64,000 nt of DNA from Dyadobacter sp. CY323 (GTDB lineage Bacteria; Bacteroidota; Bacteroidia; Cytophagales; Spirosomataceae), in NCBI RefSeq assembly GCF_021390245.1, contig NZ_JAJUXH010000001.1, positions 248,001-312,000 of the forward strand, read 5' to 3'. A program made the translations under genes and the position numbers. Below the pieces are notes generated by a model. That model was not told the origin of the DNA. It did not search any database and saw nothing but the letters and a program-made list of their open reading frames with translations. Position 1 is the stretch's first letter, and every line of letters starts with the position of its first letter. Below are positions 34,781-43,632 of this stretch, piece after piece.

Positions 34781-35284
34781 TTGCAAACTGTAAATGATGA
34801 GATAAAGGAACTTTACGGCGGTTTTGTGCGTGTCCGGGTTTGCGGGATATGCATCAGCGACGGCAAAATTCTCCTGGTGAATCATTCGCTTTACAGCAAA
34901 AACGGATTTTTCTGGGCACCACCGGGTGGCGGGATCCAGTTTGGCGAGTCGGCGGTGGAGGCTTTACAAAGAGAGTTTCGTGAAGAAACAGGTTTAACTG
35001 TCGAGGTAGGGGAGTTGTTGTTTGTAAATGAACATATCCAGGCTCCATTACATGCGGTCGAACTGTTTTTCGAAATCAGATCCTTTCAGGGTGTTTTATC
35101 AAAAGGAAACGATCCGGAAATTTCGAACAGCGGGCAAATCATCGAAGAAGTGAAATTTATGGGCTGGAATGACATTCGTGAATTTGATAGTGATCAGGTT
35201 CATAGCGTTTTTAGCCGACTTGCTTCATTAGAGGGTTTCCGGAAGCTTGGCAAATACATTTCCGGTGTTAATAATCATTTTTAG
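34781..35284 (+). CDS. Nudix hydrolase
   Basis: The 167-residue hydrolase removes nucleoside-diphosphate-linked groups. The Nudix box runs from GGGIQFGESAVEALQREF to REETGLTVEVG (about 48-75) and has the REExGL core. It starts with TTG just after a predicted promoter; no in-frame ATG exists before the domain. Substrate unknown. DUF3822 follows after 19 bases and coaD after that, so the three form an operon. Confidence 0.85.
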   Translation: MQTVNDEIKELYGGFVRVRVCGICISDGKILLVNHSLYSKNGFFWAPPGGGIQFGESAVEALQREFREETGLTVEVGELLFVNEHIQAPLHAVELFFEIRSFQGVLSKGNDPEISNSGQIIEEVKFMGWNDIREFDSDQVHSVFSRLASLEGFRKLGKYISGVNNHF

Positions 35285-35303
35285 TACCATTTAACGAGTT
35301 AAT

Positions 35304-36209
35304 GTGGCAAATTCTGAAAACCAGGTCATTGAGATAATCCCTGCATTGCTTGTGGGCGATAGCTCTTTTGACCCGGCAAGCATCCCACTTTGTACGTTGT
35401 GCATTGAGGTGGACGAACGCCGGATCAGATTCTGCGTGATCAGGGACGAGAACATGGAATGTATCTGGCTGGAAGACTACAGTTTTGATACTATTCTTAG
35501 TCCCGGTGAAATTTTTGAGAAACTGAAAAAGATCTTCGCGGGTCACGTACTTTGGTCGTCGGGTAGTTGGAAAAACGTGCGGATTGCCGTGAACTCAAAT
35601 GCATTCAGCCTGATCCCGAATGCGATCTTCGATCAAGAGTCGAGCAAAGACTATCTGTCGTTTGCATTGGGAACAGCCGTTCCGGCGCAGGAAAAAGTGT
35701 TATTCCATGATTTGCCGCTGGTTCATGCCAACAATGTGTTCAGCATTCCCCAGGTTTGGTATGACTGGATCATCAATCATTTCGGATCTTCCAATATTAC
35801 ATTCTACCATTTGACCAGCCCGCTCATAATCGGCGCATTGGTAAGTCATCTGGAACATCAGGAAATCAGGATCGTTTCCCTGTATCTCGAAAAAGATCAT
35901 TTCACACTGGTGGTTACCGAGAGTCAGCAGCTGATCTTGTGCAACCGTTTCAGATACAGTCAGATACAGGAGCTAGCTTACATTATCCTGTTTACCTTGA
36001 ATCAGTTGAACCTGCTTCCCGAAGAACTGAAAGTGTTGTGTTACGGCGAGGTGAGTGCATCTTCGGACGTTTTCCAGGAGCTTTCCCGCTTTTTTCCAAA
36101 TTTGCAGATCGGCAGCAGACCGAGTACCTTGAAGTACAGTAGCCAATGTGCAGAAGTGCCTGGTCACCGTTATTTTGGGCTTTTCAATACCTATCTTGTT
36201 TCATCTTAA
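35304..36209 (+). CDS. DUF3822 family protein
   Basis: The 301-residue protein belongs to DUF3822, which is confined to Bacteroidota and has an actin-like/ASKHA outline in its repeated strands (LCIEVDERRIRFCVI, then HQEIRIVSLYLEKDHFTLVV). It starts at a GTG; the ATG two bases earlier is out of frame and stops quickly. No catalytic residues are recognised. It lies directly before coaD, a conserved order in this phylum; the role is unknown. Confidence 0.8.
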   Translation: MANSENQVIEIIPALLVGDSSFDPASIPLCTLCIEVDERRIRFCVIRDENMECIWLEDYSFDTILSPGEIFEKLKKIFAGHVLWSSGSWKNVRIAVNSNAFSLIPNAIFDQESSKDYLSFALGTAVPAQEKVLFHDLPLVHANNVFSIPQVWYDWIINHFGSSNITFYHLTSPLIIGALVSHLEHQEIRIVSLYLEKDHFTLVVTESQQLILCNRFRYSQIQELAYIILFTLNQLNLLPEELKVLCYGEVSASSDVFQELSRFFPNLQIGSRPSTLKYSSQCAEVPGHRYFGLFNTYLVSS

Positions 36210-36223
36210 TGTAAACCGACGTT

Positions 36224-36706
36224 ATGAATCGTGTAGCACTATTTCCGGGATCTTTTGATCCTTTCACAAAAGGACATGAAGACATCGTTTTACGGGGCTT
36301 GCGGTTGTTCGATCAGGTAGTGATTGGTATCGGTAATAATGCCACCAAAAAGCGTTACTTCGCCCTGGAAGTGATGAAGGAGATGATTGAGAAGACCTTT
36401 TCAGGTGAAAAAAATGTAAAAGTCATTACATATGACGATCTCACCGCACATACCGCCCGCGAATTGGGAGCCACGTTTCTTCTGAGAGGCTTACGAAATA
36501 CAACCGATTTTGAGTATGAAAACGGCATTTCTCAGGTTAACCGGTACCTCTACGAAGAAATTGAAACCGTTTTCCTGATCACCTCGCCCAACTTTGCTCC
36601 CATTAGTTCAAGCATTATCCGCGACCTTCACCGGTACGGACAACGCGTGGACGATTTTCTCCCGTACTCCCTTTCCGAGCTTGATAAACTCAGCCAGGAA
36701 AGCTGA
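36224..36706 (+). CDS. coaD: Phosphopantetheine adenylyltransferase
   Basis: The 160-residue enzyme makes dephospho-CoA from phosphopantetheine and ATP in CoA synthesis. The start MNRVALFPGSFDPFTKGHEDIV carries the TxGH nucleotidyl-transfer motif (His18), and ISSSIIRDLHRYG holds the second motif. The length is the family norm. It is last in the Nudix-DUF3822-coaD operon and converges on the second Nudix gene 2 bases away, without a visible terminator. Confidence 0.96.
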   Translation: MNRVALFPGSFDPFTKGHEDIVLRGLRLFDQVVIGIGNNATKKRYFALEVMKEMIEKTFSGEKNVKVITYDDLTAHTARELGATFLLRGLRNTTDFEYENGISQVNRYLYEEIETVFLITSPNFAPISSSIIRDLHRYGQRVDDFLPYSLSELDKLSQES

Positions 36707-36708
36707 GC

Positions 36709-37401
36709 TTACTTATCAGACTCTTTGATTTTTGCCATTTTAGTGAGGCTGTCGACAACATACCGAATGGAGCTGTATGAGTTGATCAAAAGTGCCTTTG
36801 CCTCCGAATGCGTGAACCAATCCAATTTTTCAATCTGCTCCTCAGCCTGAGGCGTCATTTTTGAATCGTCGATACAATCGAAAAGGTACCACTTGGTACG
36901 CTTCAGAATGCGGTTATTATTTAATGTATAGGTATGCCATGTAGTGCAGATTTTTTTACGGACTAATGCTTTTACGCCTGTTTCTTCCTCAATTTCCCTG
37001 ATCGCAGCCGTTCTCGAATCCTCTCCTTTATCCAGCTTGCCTTTGGGAAGGTCCCATTTTTTGCGTCGGAACATAAACAGCCATTTTCCATCTTTTACCA
37101 CTACACCACCTGCAGCTTTGATCACCTTATAATATCCCTTGATCTTCGCTTCAATCTCCGATTCTTCTTTGGTAGCCATCGTAATGGACAGCATTTCCTT
37201 CGGAATCTCTTTTTCCAAAAACTGAATCACCTGGAAAGCAGTTGTAACCGTGGAATTGAGGAACAGAACATGGCCTTTTAACATCGTCTTTTGCAACTTC
37301 TCCAGCCTCAAATCGACAATGTGATCGAATTGGGCCTTCCCCACAGTGAGTTTATTGGTCCGTACAATTTTGAATGGACGGTCGTCAAAAAAAATGATCA
37401 T
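36709..37401 (-). CDS. Nudix hydrolase with N-terminal extension
   Basis: The 230-residue protein has a Nudix domain in its C-terminal half: GKLDKGEDSRTAAIREIEEETGV (about 135-157) is a full Nudix box, preceded by KWDLPKG. The N-terminal 90 residues form a separate domain without a known motif. Such fusion proteins are widespread in Cytophagales between coaD and pyrE-type genes. The substrate is not known. Confidence 0.85.
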   Translation of the reverse strand: MIIFFDDRPFKIVRTNKLTVGKAQFDHIVDLRLEKLQKTMLKGHVLFLNSTVTTAFQVIQFLEKEIPKEMLSITMATKEESEIEAKIKGYYKVIKAAGGVVVKDGKWLFMFRRKKWDLPKGKLDKGEDSRTAAIREIEEETGVKALVRKKICTTWHTYTLNNNRILKRTKWYLFDCIDDSKMTPQAEEQIEKLDWFTHSEAKALLINSYSSIRYVVDSLTKMAKIKESDK

Positions 37402-37427
37402 TTTTCAAATGGTACGTGAATCGATGC

Positions 37428-37435
37428 CAAAATTA
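37428..37435 (-). promoter_or_regulatory. Candidate -7 element for the second Nudix gene
   Basis: TAATTTTG on the minus strand matches TAnnTTTG, about 27 bases before the start codon. No good -33 box. Confidence 0.33.
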
Positions 37436-37471
37436 AGTAAAGAGTTTAGTTTAGGCAGAGATTATTATTGA

Positions 37472-37479
37472 TAAATTTG
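37472..37479 (+). promoter_or_regulatory. Candidate -7 element for the CorC/HlyC gene
   Basis: TAAATTTG matches TAnnTTTG and would start transcription about 15 bases before the TTG start codon at 37502. Confidence 0.35.
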
Positions 37480-37501
37480 TACCGTATCAAATACACGGTT
37501 C

Positions 37502-38806
37502 TTGGAACTCCTGATAATTCTACTTCTTGTGCTGCTCAACGGTATTTTTTCCATGTCTGAGATCGCACTTGTTTCTTCCCGCAAATCCCGTCTCGAAGCA
37601 GCTGCCAAAAATGGAGATTCCAGCGCAAAAGCGGCACTCAACCTTGCCAATTCCCCAACCCGATTTTTATCGACCGTCCAGATTGGAATAACACTGATAG
37701 GTCTTTTAACGGGGATGTACAGTGGAGATAATATCACCGCTGATTTTGAGCGCATTATAGCAAATGTGCCGGCCCTTGCAGCATATAGCCATTCTCTGGC
37801 CGTGGGTACGGTGCTGGTTTTCATTACTTATTTGTCTCTGGTTTTGGGCGAACTGGTTCCGAAACGTATTGGAATGGCAAACCCCGAAGCGATCTCGAAA
37901 TTCATGGCCACCCCCATGAATTTGCTGTCGAAACTCACCGCGCCGTTTATTTCACTTCTCGGCTTTTCCAGTGACCTTATTATTAAAGTCTTGAACATCC
38001 GCCAGAGTGAAAATTCAGTGACGGAGGAGGAAATAAAAAGCCTGATCCAGGAAGGAACATCCGGGGGCGTTTTTGAAGAAATTGAGCAGGAAATTGTTCA
38101 CAATGTATTTCAATTGGGTGACAGGAAAGTTACATCTCTGATGACCAACCGCCAGGAAATCACCTGGCTCGACCTGGAAGATTCGGTAGAGGAGAATAAG
38201 GCCAAGATCTTCGAATCCAGACATTCCATTTATCCGGTTTGCCGTGGTACGGTCGACGATGTTGTTGGATTGGTGTACGTAAAAGACCTGATTGCCACGG
38301 ATATTGATGAGCAACTTGGCAATTTAACCAACATTGTTCGTGATCCGGTCTATCTTCCGGAAAGTAACCGGGCTTACCAGGCACTGGAAAAATTTAAGGA
38401 ACAGCGGGTATATTTTGGAATTATCGTCGATGAATATGGCGGAATGCTTGGCGTAGTGACCATGCACGACATTATGGACGCGCTGGTAGGGGATATTTCC
38501 GAAGATATTGAGGAAGCGTCAGAAATCGTCAAACGCGACGATGGAAGTTACCTTATCGATGCCCAATTGCCATTTGATGAGTTTTTACAGTATTTCAATG
38601 TAAATATGCCTGAATCCGACCGGAGAGAACTGGTGGGCTTCAATACGCTGGGTGGCTTCGTTTTGCATGTTCTGGAGAATATTCCCAAAACCGGCGAGCA
38701 ATTCAAATGGAAGCATTTCGATTTCGAAGTGATCGATATGGACCGTAGCCGGATTGACAAGCTTTTAGTAGTAAACCATCATAATAAAGAAGAATCGGAA
38801 GAGTAA
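37502..38806 (+). CDS. CorC/HlyC-type membrane protein (DUF21-CBS-CorC)
   Basis: The 434-residue protein has a four-helix DUF21 membrane domain at the N-terminus (about 1-190, starting MELLIILLLVLLNGIFSMSEIALVSS-type), a CBS pair (about 210-330) and a CorC_HlyC domain at the C-terminus (about 345-425). Relatives are linked to magnesium/cobalt efflux or tolerance. The start is TTG and fits the conserved N-terminus; the next Met (residue 18) would remove the first helix. pyrE follows after one base. Confidence 0.9.
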   Translation: MELLIILLLVLLNGIFSMSEIALVSSRKSRLEAAAKNGDSSAKAALNLANSPTRFLSTVQIGITLIGLLTGMYSGDNITADFERIIANVPALAAYSHSLAVGTVLVFITYLSLVLGELVPKRIGMANPEAISKFMATPMNLLSKLTAPFISLLGFSSDLIIKVLNIRQSENSVTEEEIKSLIQEGTSGGVFEEIEQEIVHNVFQLGDRKVTSLMTNRQEITWLDLEDSVEENKAKIFESRHSIYPVCRGTVDDVVGLVYVKDLIATDIDEQLGNLTNIVRDPVYLPESNRAYQALEKFKEQRVYFGIIVDEYGGMLGVVTMHDIMDALVGDISEDIEEASEIVKRDDGSYLIDAQLPFDEFLQYFNVNMPESDRRELVGFNTLGGFVLHVLENIPKTGEQFKWKHFDFEVIDMDRSRIDKLLVVNHHNKEESEE

Positions 38807-38807
38807 T

Positions 38808-39449
38808 ATGTTGACAAATCAGGATATCACAAAAAGAATCGCAGAACTACTGCTTGAAGCCAAAGCCATTAAACTAAGCCCCGACAAACCGTTTCAATGG
38901 AGTTCCGGGTGGCTTTCGCCCATTTATTGCGATAACCGCGTCGCACTTTCATATCCTGACACACGGACTTTTATAAAGAAAACGCTTGCTGAACTAATCC
39001 GGACCGAATATCCCGATGTGCAGGCTGTGGTAGGCGTTGCGACTGGCGGGATCGCGCAGGGTGCGCTGGTTGCCGATCTCTTGGAACTTCCTTTTGCCTA
39101 TGTTCGCCCGGAACCCAAGAAACACGGAATGGGTAATCAGATCGAAGGCAGACTCGAAAACGGCCAGTCAGTGATTATACTGGAAGATCTGATTTCGACA
39201 GGTGGGAGTTCATTAAAGGTGGTCGACGTATTGCGCGAGGCAGGGATCCATGTTGCGGGCATGGTTGCGATCTTCACATATGGCTTTGAAATCGCGGTAA
39301 ACAACTTCAAGGAAAAAAATGTAAAGCTCAGTACGATAAGTAATTACAACGCATTGATCGAAACGGCCCTCGAACACAATTATATCGACGAATCTCAATT
39401 AGAAAGCCTGAGCGCATGGAGACTGGCGCCGGAGGTGTGGGGAAAGTAG
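38808..39449 (+). CDS. pyrE: Orotate phosphoribosyltransferase
   Basis: The 213-residue enzyme joins orotate to PRPP in pyrimidine synthesis. It has FQWSSGWLSPIYCDNR at the N-terminus, GVATGGIAQGAL for the PPi loop region and the PRPP motif VIILEDLISTGGSSLKV. Full length for the family. It starts one base after the CorC/HlyC stop and is probably translationally coupled to it. A very long hairpin follows 33 bases after the stop. Confidence 0.95.
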   Translation: MLTNQDITKRIAELLLEAKAIKLSPDKPFQWSSGWLSPIYCDNRVALSYPDTRTFIKKTLAELIRTEYPDVQAVVGVATGGIAQGALVADLLELPFAYVRPEPKKHGMGNQIEGRLENGQSVIILEDLISTGGSSLKVVDVLREAGIHVAGMVAIFTYGFEIAVNNFKEKNVKLSTISNYNALIETALEHNYIDESQLESLSAWRLAPEVWGK

Positions 39450-39482
39450 GAGGCTATCGGCAGTCGGTTATCGGCTTGGATA

Positions 39483-39543
39483 TTTGACGATTGACCATCG
39501 ACGATTGACCATGGAGGGCGATCGTCGATGGTCAATCGTCAAA
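39483..39543. terminator. 23-bp perfect palindromic hairpin between pyrE and the aldo/keto reductase
   Basis: Left arm 39483-39505 and right arm 39521-39543 are exact reverse complements (23 bases) around a 15-base loop. Within the left arm and loop a GATTGACCAT unit is repeated. Its place between two convergent genes fits a bidirectional terminator, but its length is more like a dispersed palindromic repeat. Confidence 0.75.
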
Positions 39544-39563
39544 AATCACTTCCATTCCCCTAG

Positions 39564-40586
39564 TCACCCTCTATGATTGTCCAGTTTCTCAAATAATCCC
39601 CCGAATGCTTCTTCTTTGACCCCGTCTGATTTTAAGAATTCATGAGGGAAACCAAGTTCGATCTTGCTGACCTCGTTGAGTTTATTCAATGCTTCTTGTG
39701 GAATCTGGAAGTCGAGGCAGCCCAGGGAATCTTTCATTTGGGTATCTTTTGAGGCACCAATAATCGGTATCATCACCTGATCGCGGTGCCTGGTCCAGTT
39801 AATGGCGACCTGGGCGGGTGTGACGCCTAAATCGTTGGCAACATCTACCACAGTTTGAGCAATAATGCTACTGTGTTCGCTCCTGCGGACGCTGTTGTCC
39901 GGCACACGGCCCTTTTCACCACGTAAATATTTTCCGGTCAACGCGCCGCCGCCGATCGCACCCCACGGGGTTACTGCCAGGTCGAGTGCTTTTGCCATGG
40001 GGATCAGGTCCCGCTCGGGTGTTCTTTGCAAAAGAGAATATTCGAACTGAATGGCTGCAAATGCATTCCAGCCCCGGAAGTCGGCGATGGTGTTGGCTTG
40101 CGAAACAATCCAGGCGGGTGTATCGGAGATCCCGATGTAATGCACCATTCCGCGGGAAACAAGGTCGTCGAGGCCGCGCATCACTTCTTCTACCGGAGTC
40201 GTATTATCCCACATGTGAACCCACAGTAAATCAATGTATTCCGTATTCAGACGTTTCAAACTGGATGCGACGGACCGGATCATATTCTTGCGATGGTTGC
40301 CTGCAAAATTCAGATCATCATTGCGGTCTTTGAGCGTAAACTTGGTAGCCAGAACCCAATGATCGCGGTCGCTTTCAATAAATTCACCTACGTATTTTTC
40401 GGAAGATCCCTCGGTATAGCGATTCGCAGTATCGATAAAATTGCCGCCTGCATTGGCAAAAGTTTCAAATATTTTAAAGCTTTCATGTTTGTCGGCTCCC
40501 CATCCCCATTCCTTACCAAACGTCATGGTACCCAGGCAAACTTCAGACACACGTAAACCAGACCGGCCTAATAATTGATAACGCAT
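39564..40586 (-). CDS. Aldo/keto reductase
   Basis: The 340-residue NADPH-dependent reductase is a TIM barrel protein. It has DTANRYTEGSSEKYVGEFI (catalytic Asp and Tyr near 53-58), LATKFTL (Lys about 85) and VHMWD for the His region, then the C-terminal IGASKDTQMKDSLG cofactor loop. It starts MRYQLLGRSGLRVSEVCLGTM, the usual family beginning. Substrate unknown. A candidate promoter lies about 75 bases upstream. Confidence 0.92.
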   Translation of the reverse strand: MRYQLLGRSGLRVSEVCLGTMTFGKEWGWGADKHESFKIFETFANAGGNFIDTANRYTEGSSEKYVGEFIESDRDHWVLATKFTLKDRNDDLNFAGNHRKNMIRSVASSLKRLNTEYIDLLWVHMWDNTTPVEEVMRGLDDLVSRGMVHYIGISDTPAWIVSQANTIADFRGWNAFAAIQFEYSLLQRTPERDLIPMAKALDLAVTPWGAIGGGALTGKYLRGEKGRVPDNSVRRSEHSSIIAQTVVDVANDLGVTPAQVAINWTRHRDQVMIPIIGASKDTQMKDSLGCLDFQIPQEALNKLNEVSKIELGFPHEFLKSDGVKEEAFGGLFEKLDNHRG

Positions 40587-40659
40587 ACTATTGAAATTAG
40601 GATTTTAATTGAAAATATAACAATGAACGCTTGTTGCACATTGTTCATTTTTTGTCTTG

Positions 40660-40667
40660 CAAAGTTA
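40660..40667 (-). promoter_or_regulatory. Candidate -7 element for the aldo/keto reductase
   Basis: TAACTTTG on the minus strand matches TAnnTTTG; transcription would start about 65 bases before the start codon. The -33 box is weak. Confidence 0.33.
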
Positions 40668-40729
40668 TATCCTTACCCATCAAATGTCTTTATATTGTAA
40701 CAAAATTCGAATCTTTTTCACCCTGCTCA

Positions 40730-42826
40730 ATGATTGATGTTGCCCATCCCTACTTCGATACGAATCTGAGTTGGCTTTCGAATAATTATCGGTTATTACT
40801 CGAAGCAAACGACGAAACGGTACCGGTGAGGGAACGCCTGCGGTTTCTTGGAATATATGCGTACCAGACGAAAGAGTTCTTTCGTGTGCGTGTTCCCAAC
40901 CTACTGGCAATGGCTGAGGTCAGCAACGACATCCGTACAAAGCTGAATCTTTTTCCGGATTCATTGTTAGAGCACATTTACGAAACCATTGAAAATCAGC
41001 TTACTGAATTCAATGATATTCTTACCGGGCGAATACTTCCGGCCATGCTCGAGCAAGGAACCCATTTGTATTACCGCGAGCCATTTGCGCCGGAGCATCT
41101 CTCTTTTCTACGTCGATTTTTTATCGAAAAGGTTTTCAGGTATCTGCAACCGGTGTTTCTGGATAGCCGGAGAAGCTTCAAAGCACCCATTTTCGAGTCC
41201 AAGCAGTTGTATCTGGTTGTTCGGATGCAGCATAAGCAGGATCAGGAAGAAGACTGGTATGCGATCGTCAATGTGCCTTCGGAGACGGTTAGCAGGTTCG
41301 TGGAATTGCCGGAATGGGACGGAAAAAGACATGCCGCTTTTTTGGAGGATTTGATCAGAGACAACCTTCCGGTACTTTTTCCGGGATATTTGATTTTGGA
41401 AAGTTATACCGTACGGGTTGAGAGGGAAACGGAGCTGGCCATTGAAGACGAATACCCGATGCAGCTTGCACAGCGGATATTGAAGCAGCTTGAAAAACGG
41501 AATTTTGTGCAGCCAGCCCAGTACTTTTACGAATCGGGAATGCCGCTGTATATGCGTGAATATCTGGTGAGCAAGGTGGCCATTCCGATGAATGATTTCC
41601 ATGAACGCGGAGATTATCTTCTTATGCAGGATCTGGCGGCATTTCCTTCTTTATCGAAAAAACTGGACTACCCATTTCAGCGGCCGGTACTGAACCCGAA
41701 TTTTGACGGGCAGACCTCTGTTTTTGAATCTCTTCAGAACGCGGATCAATTACTTCACCTGCCTTATCAATCGTATGAGCCCATTGTCCGTTTCTTTAAC
41801 GAGGCCGCGGTTGATCCGCACGTGAGGGAAATCCACGTTTCTCTTTACAAGATCAGCCCCAACTCATTCATCCTTAACTCGTTAATTAGTGCATCGCGAA
41901 ATGGGAAGCGGGTCACCACGTATGTTGAGCTCAACACAAAGCTTGACATTCAGGAGAATTTGCAATGGTCCAAAAAAATGCGGGACGCGGGAGTGAAGAT
42001 CATATTGAGTGTCCCCGGCCTTAAAGTGCATGCGAAAATGGCATTGGTGAAACGCAAAGTCCAGAAAGGGTGGGAGCGTTATGCATTTCTTGGGACCGGA
42101 GGATTTTACAGGCTCACCAGCCGTGAAATTGTAGATCATGCACTCCTCACCAGTCACCGGGAATTGACGAATGAACTTGAATTGTTGTTTGGCTACCTGT
42201 CGACTCAGGATGAGCCTAAAAAATATAAGTACCTGCCATTTAACTATTTATATGTAACCCAGTTTACATTGCAAAAGAGGTTGCTGGACCTGATAGACCG
42301 TGAAATTGCAAATTGTAATGCAGGGCTCAAATCGTTCATTACCATTAAGATCAACCAGTTACAAGATCACATTCTGATCGATAAACTTTATCAGGCGGGT
42401 CAGGCGGGTGTTCCGGTGCATGTGATCGTAAGTGAAAGCTGCGGGCTTATTCCGGGTTTGCCTTCACTGAGCGACAATGTGATCGTGAGCCGGCATGTGG
42501 ACAGATACATTGAAAACACCCGGATCTTTCATTTTGGTAACCGGGGCAACGATGAAATATTCCTGACCTCGTGTGACTGGACTTACCGTAACCTGCACCG
42601 CCGGATCGACATTTGCTTTCCAGTACTGGATGAAAGCCTGAAAAATCAAATGCGGATGGTGTTGAGAAACTATGCAAATGATAATCAAAAGGCGGTTCGT
42701 CTGGATGTTTACCAAAACAACTTACGCATTGCCGAAGATGGGAAAGGCAAGGTGCGGGCGCAGGATGCTAATTACAGGTTTGTGGAAAAAATTGAAAAAA
42801 ATTCGCCTGTACGCAAGGCAGAATAA
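40730..42826 (+). CDS. Polyphosphate kinase 1-like protein with altered active site
   Basis: The 698-residue protein aligns over its whole length with PPK1, which makes inorganic polyphosphate: N-terminal helical domain (LSWLSNNYRLLLEAND), head domain, and two PLD-like C-terminal domains. It keeps His434 in GLKVHAKMALV, matching the family phospho-histidine. But Lys374 and Lys404 stand where PPK1 has Arg, the GTGNFN box reads GTGGFY, Ser568 replaces an Arg in the RGxCxLIP box, and Asn596 replaces the second conserved His. It may be a weak, changed or inactive kinase. I start at MIDVAHPYFDTN; the frame is open 33 codons upstream. Confidence 0.85.
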   Translation: MIDVAHPYFDTNLSWLSNNYRLLLEANDETVPVRERLRFLGIYAYQTKEFFRVRVPNLLAMAEVSNDIRTKLNLFPDSLLEHIYETIENQLTEFNDILTGRILPAMLEQGTHLYYREPFAPEHLSFLRRFFIEKVFRYLQPVFLDSRRSFKAPIFESKQLYLVVRMQHKQDQEEDWYAIVNVPSETVSRFVELPEWDGKRHAAFLEDLIRDNLPVLFPGYLILESYTVRVERETELAIEDEYPMQLAQRILKQLEKRNFVQPAQYFYESGMPLYMREYLVSKVAIPMNDFHERGDYLLMQDLAAFPSLSKKLDYPFQRPVLNPNFDGQTSVFESLQNADQLLHLPYQSYEPIVRFFNEAAVDPHVREIHVSLYKISPNSFILNSLISASRNGKRVTTYVELNTKLDIQENLQWSKKMRDAGVKIILSVPGLKVHAKMALVKRKVQKGWERYAFLGTGGFYRLTSREIVDHALLTSHRELTNELELLFGYLSTQDEPKKYKYLPFNYLYVTQFTLQKRLLDLIDREIANCNAGLKSFITIKINQLQDHILIDKLYQAGQAGVPVHVIVSESCGLIPGLPSLSDNVIVSRHVDRYIENTRIFHFGNRGNDEIFLTSCDWTYRNLHRRIDICFPVLDESLKNQMRMVLRNYANDNQKAVRLDVYQNNLRIAEDGKGKVRAQDANYRFVEKIEKNSPVRKAE

Positions 42827-42960
42827 AGTCAATTTCAGGCGTTAAAAAAAATTTTTTCTGCTCAAAGTTTTAGAATCTGTCCTCACATTTAATTGACAAC
42901 GATTGTAGAAAAAAAATGTAAAATAGATAGCAATTTTTACAAATAAGGGTTTGGATACCC

Positions 42961-42991
42961 TTGAGACATAAGGCCTATATCGTTATATTTG
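42961..42991 (+). promoter_or_regulatory. Predicted promoter for the TetR regulator
   Basis: TTG (42961-42963), a 20-base spacer and TATATTTG (42984-42991) match the consensus well; transcription would start about 35 bases before the ATG. Confidence 0.55.
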
Positions 42992-43032
42992 AAAGCATAT
43001 CATTCTGACTCAATCATTAAAGACATTTTAGC

Positions 43033-43632
43033 ATGGGAATAGTAGAACGAAGAGAGCGGCTAAAAATACAGGTACGCTCGGACATCGTTAAAACTGCAAA
43101 AGACATAGCGCGGATGGATGGATGGACCGCCGTTTCAATCCGCAAGATTGCCGATGTGATTGAATACAGCCCGCCCATCATATACGAATATTTTGACAGT
43201 AAAGACAAACTGCTGGAAGCAATCCGCATCGAAGGGTTCGATTATCTCCAGTCTGAGTTTGTTAAAATAAAAGGGCATTTCAGTAATCCCCAGAAACAGC
43301 TTGTTGAAGTTGCGCAAAGCATCTGGCATTTCGCAGTAGAAAATCCGGAAGTGTTTCAGGTCATGTTCAACCTGGACGGTGCGTATTGCGATTCGAAGAA
43401 AGCCTATTCACAGGCGATGAGCATTAAAGGAAACCCGGTTTGGGAAATGATCGCAACGCTCAGGCCAAGGTCCGGAGAAGCGGTTACCAAAACATATTAT
43501 GAATGGTGGTGCCTTACTTACGGTTTTGTAAGCATTACCATGACCACGCAGCCACGTTATGCCTTTCCGCAGGCTGAGCCTGTTTATATGGAAGGGATCC
43601 GGAGATTCATCCGGAGTGTTAGTCAGCTGTAG
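43033..43632 (+). CDS. TetR/AcrR-family transcriptional regulator
   Basis: The 199-residue regulator has an N-terminal helix-turn-helix (about 15-60: GWTAVSIRKIADVIEYSPPIIYEYF-type, then DSKDKLLEA). A C-terminal ligand domain follows (about 85-195) with FAVENPEVFQVMF, a WHG-like pattern. Its target is not known; the neighbouring PPK1-like gene and cysE are candidates. Its 3' end overlaps the end of the convergent serine acetyltransferase gene by 14 bases. Confidence 0.9.
   Translation: MGIVERRERLKIQVRSDIVKTAKDIARMDGWTAVSIRKIADVIEYSPPIIYEYFDSKDKLLEAIRIEGFDYLQSEFVKIKGHFSNPQKQLVEVAQSIWHFAVENPEVFQVMFNLDGAYCDSKKAYSQAMSIKGNPVWEMIATLRPRSGEAVTKTYYEWWCLTYGFVSITMTTQPRYAFPQAEPVYMEGIRRFIRSVSQL

Noticed and set aside
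39483-39543. CRISPR-like repeat array
   Set aside because: Only two copies of a short unit with no spacers of even length and no cas genes; it is a palindrome.
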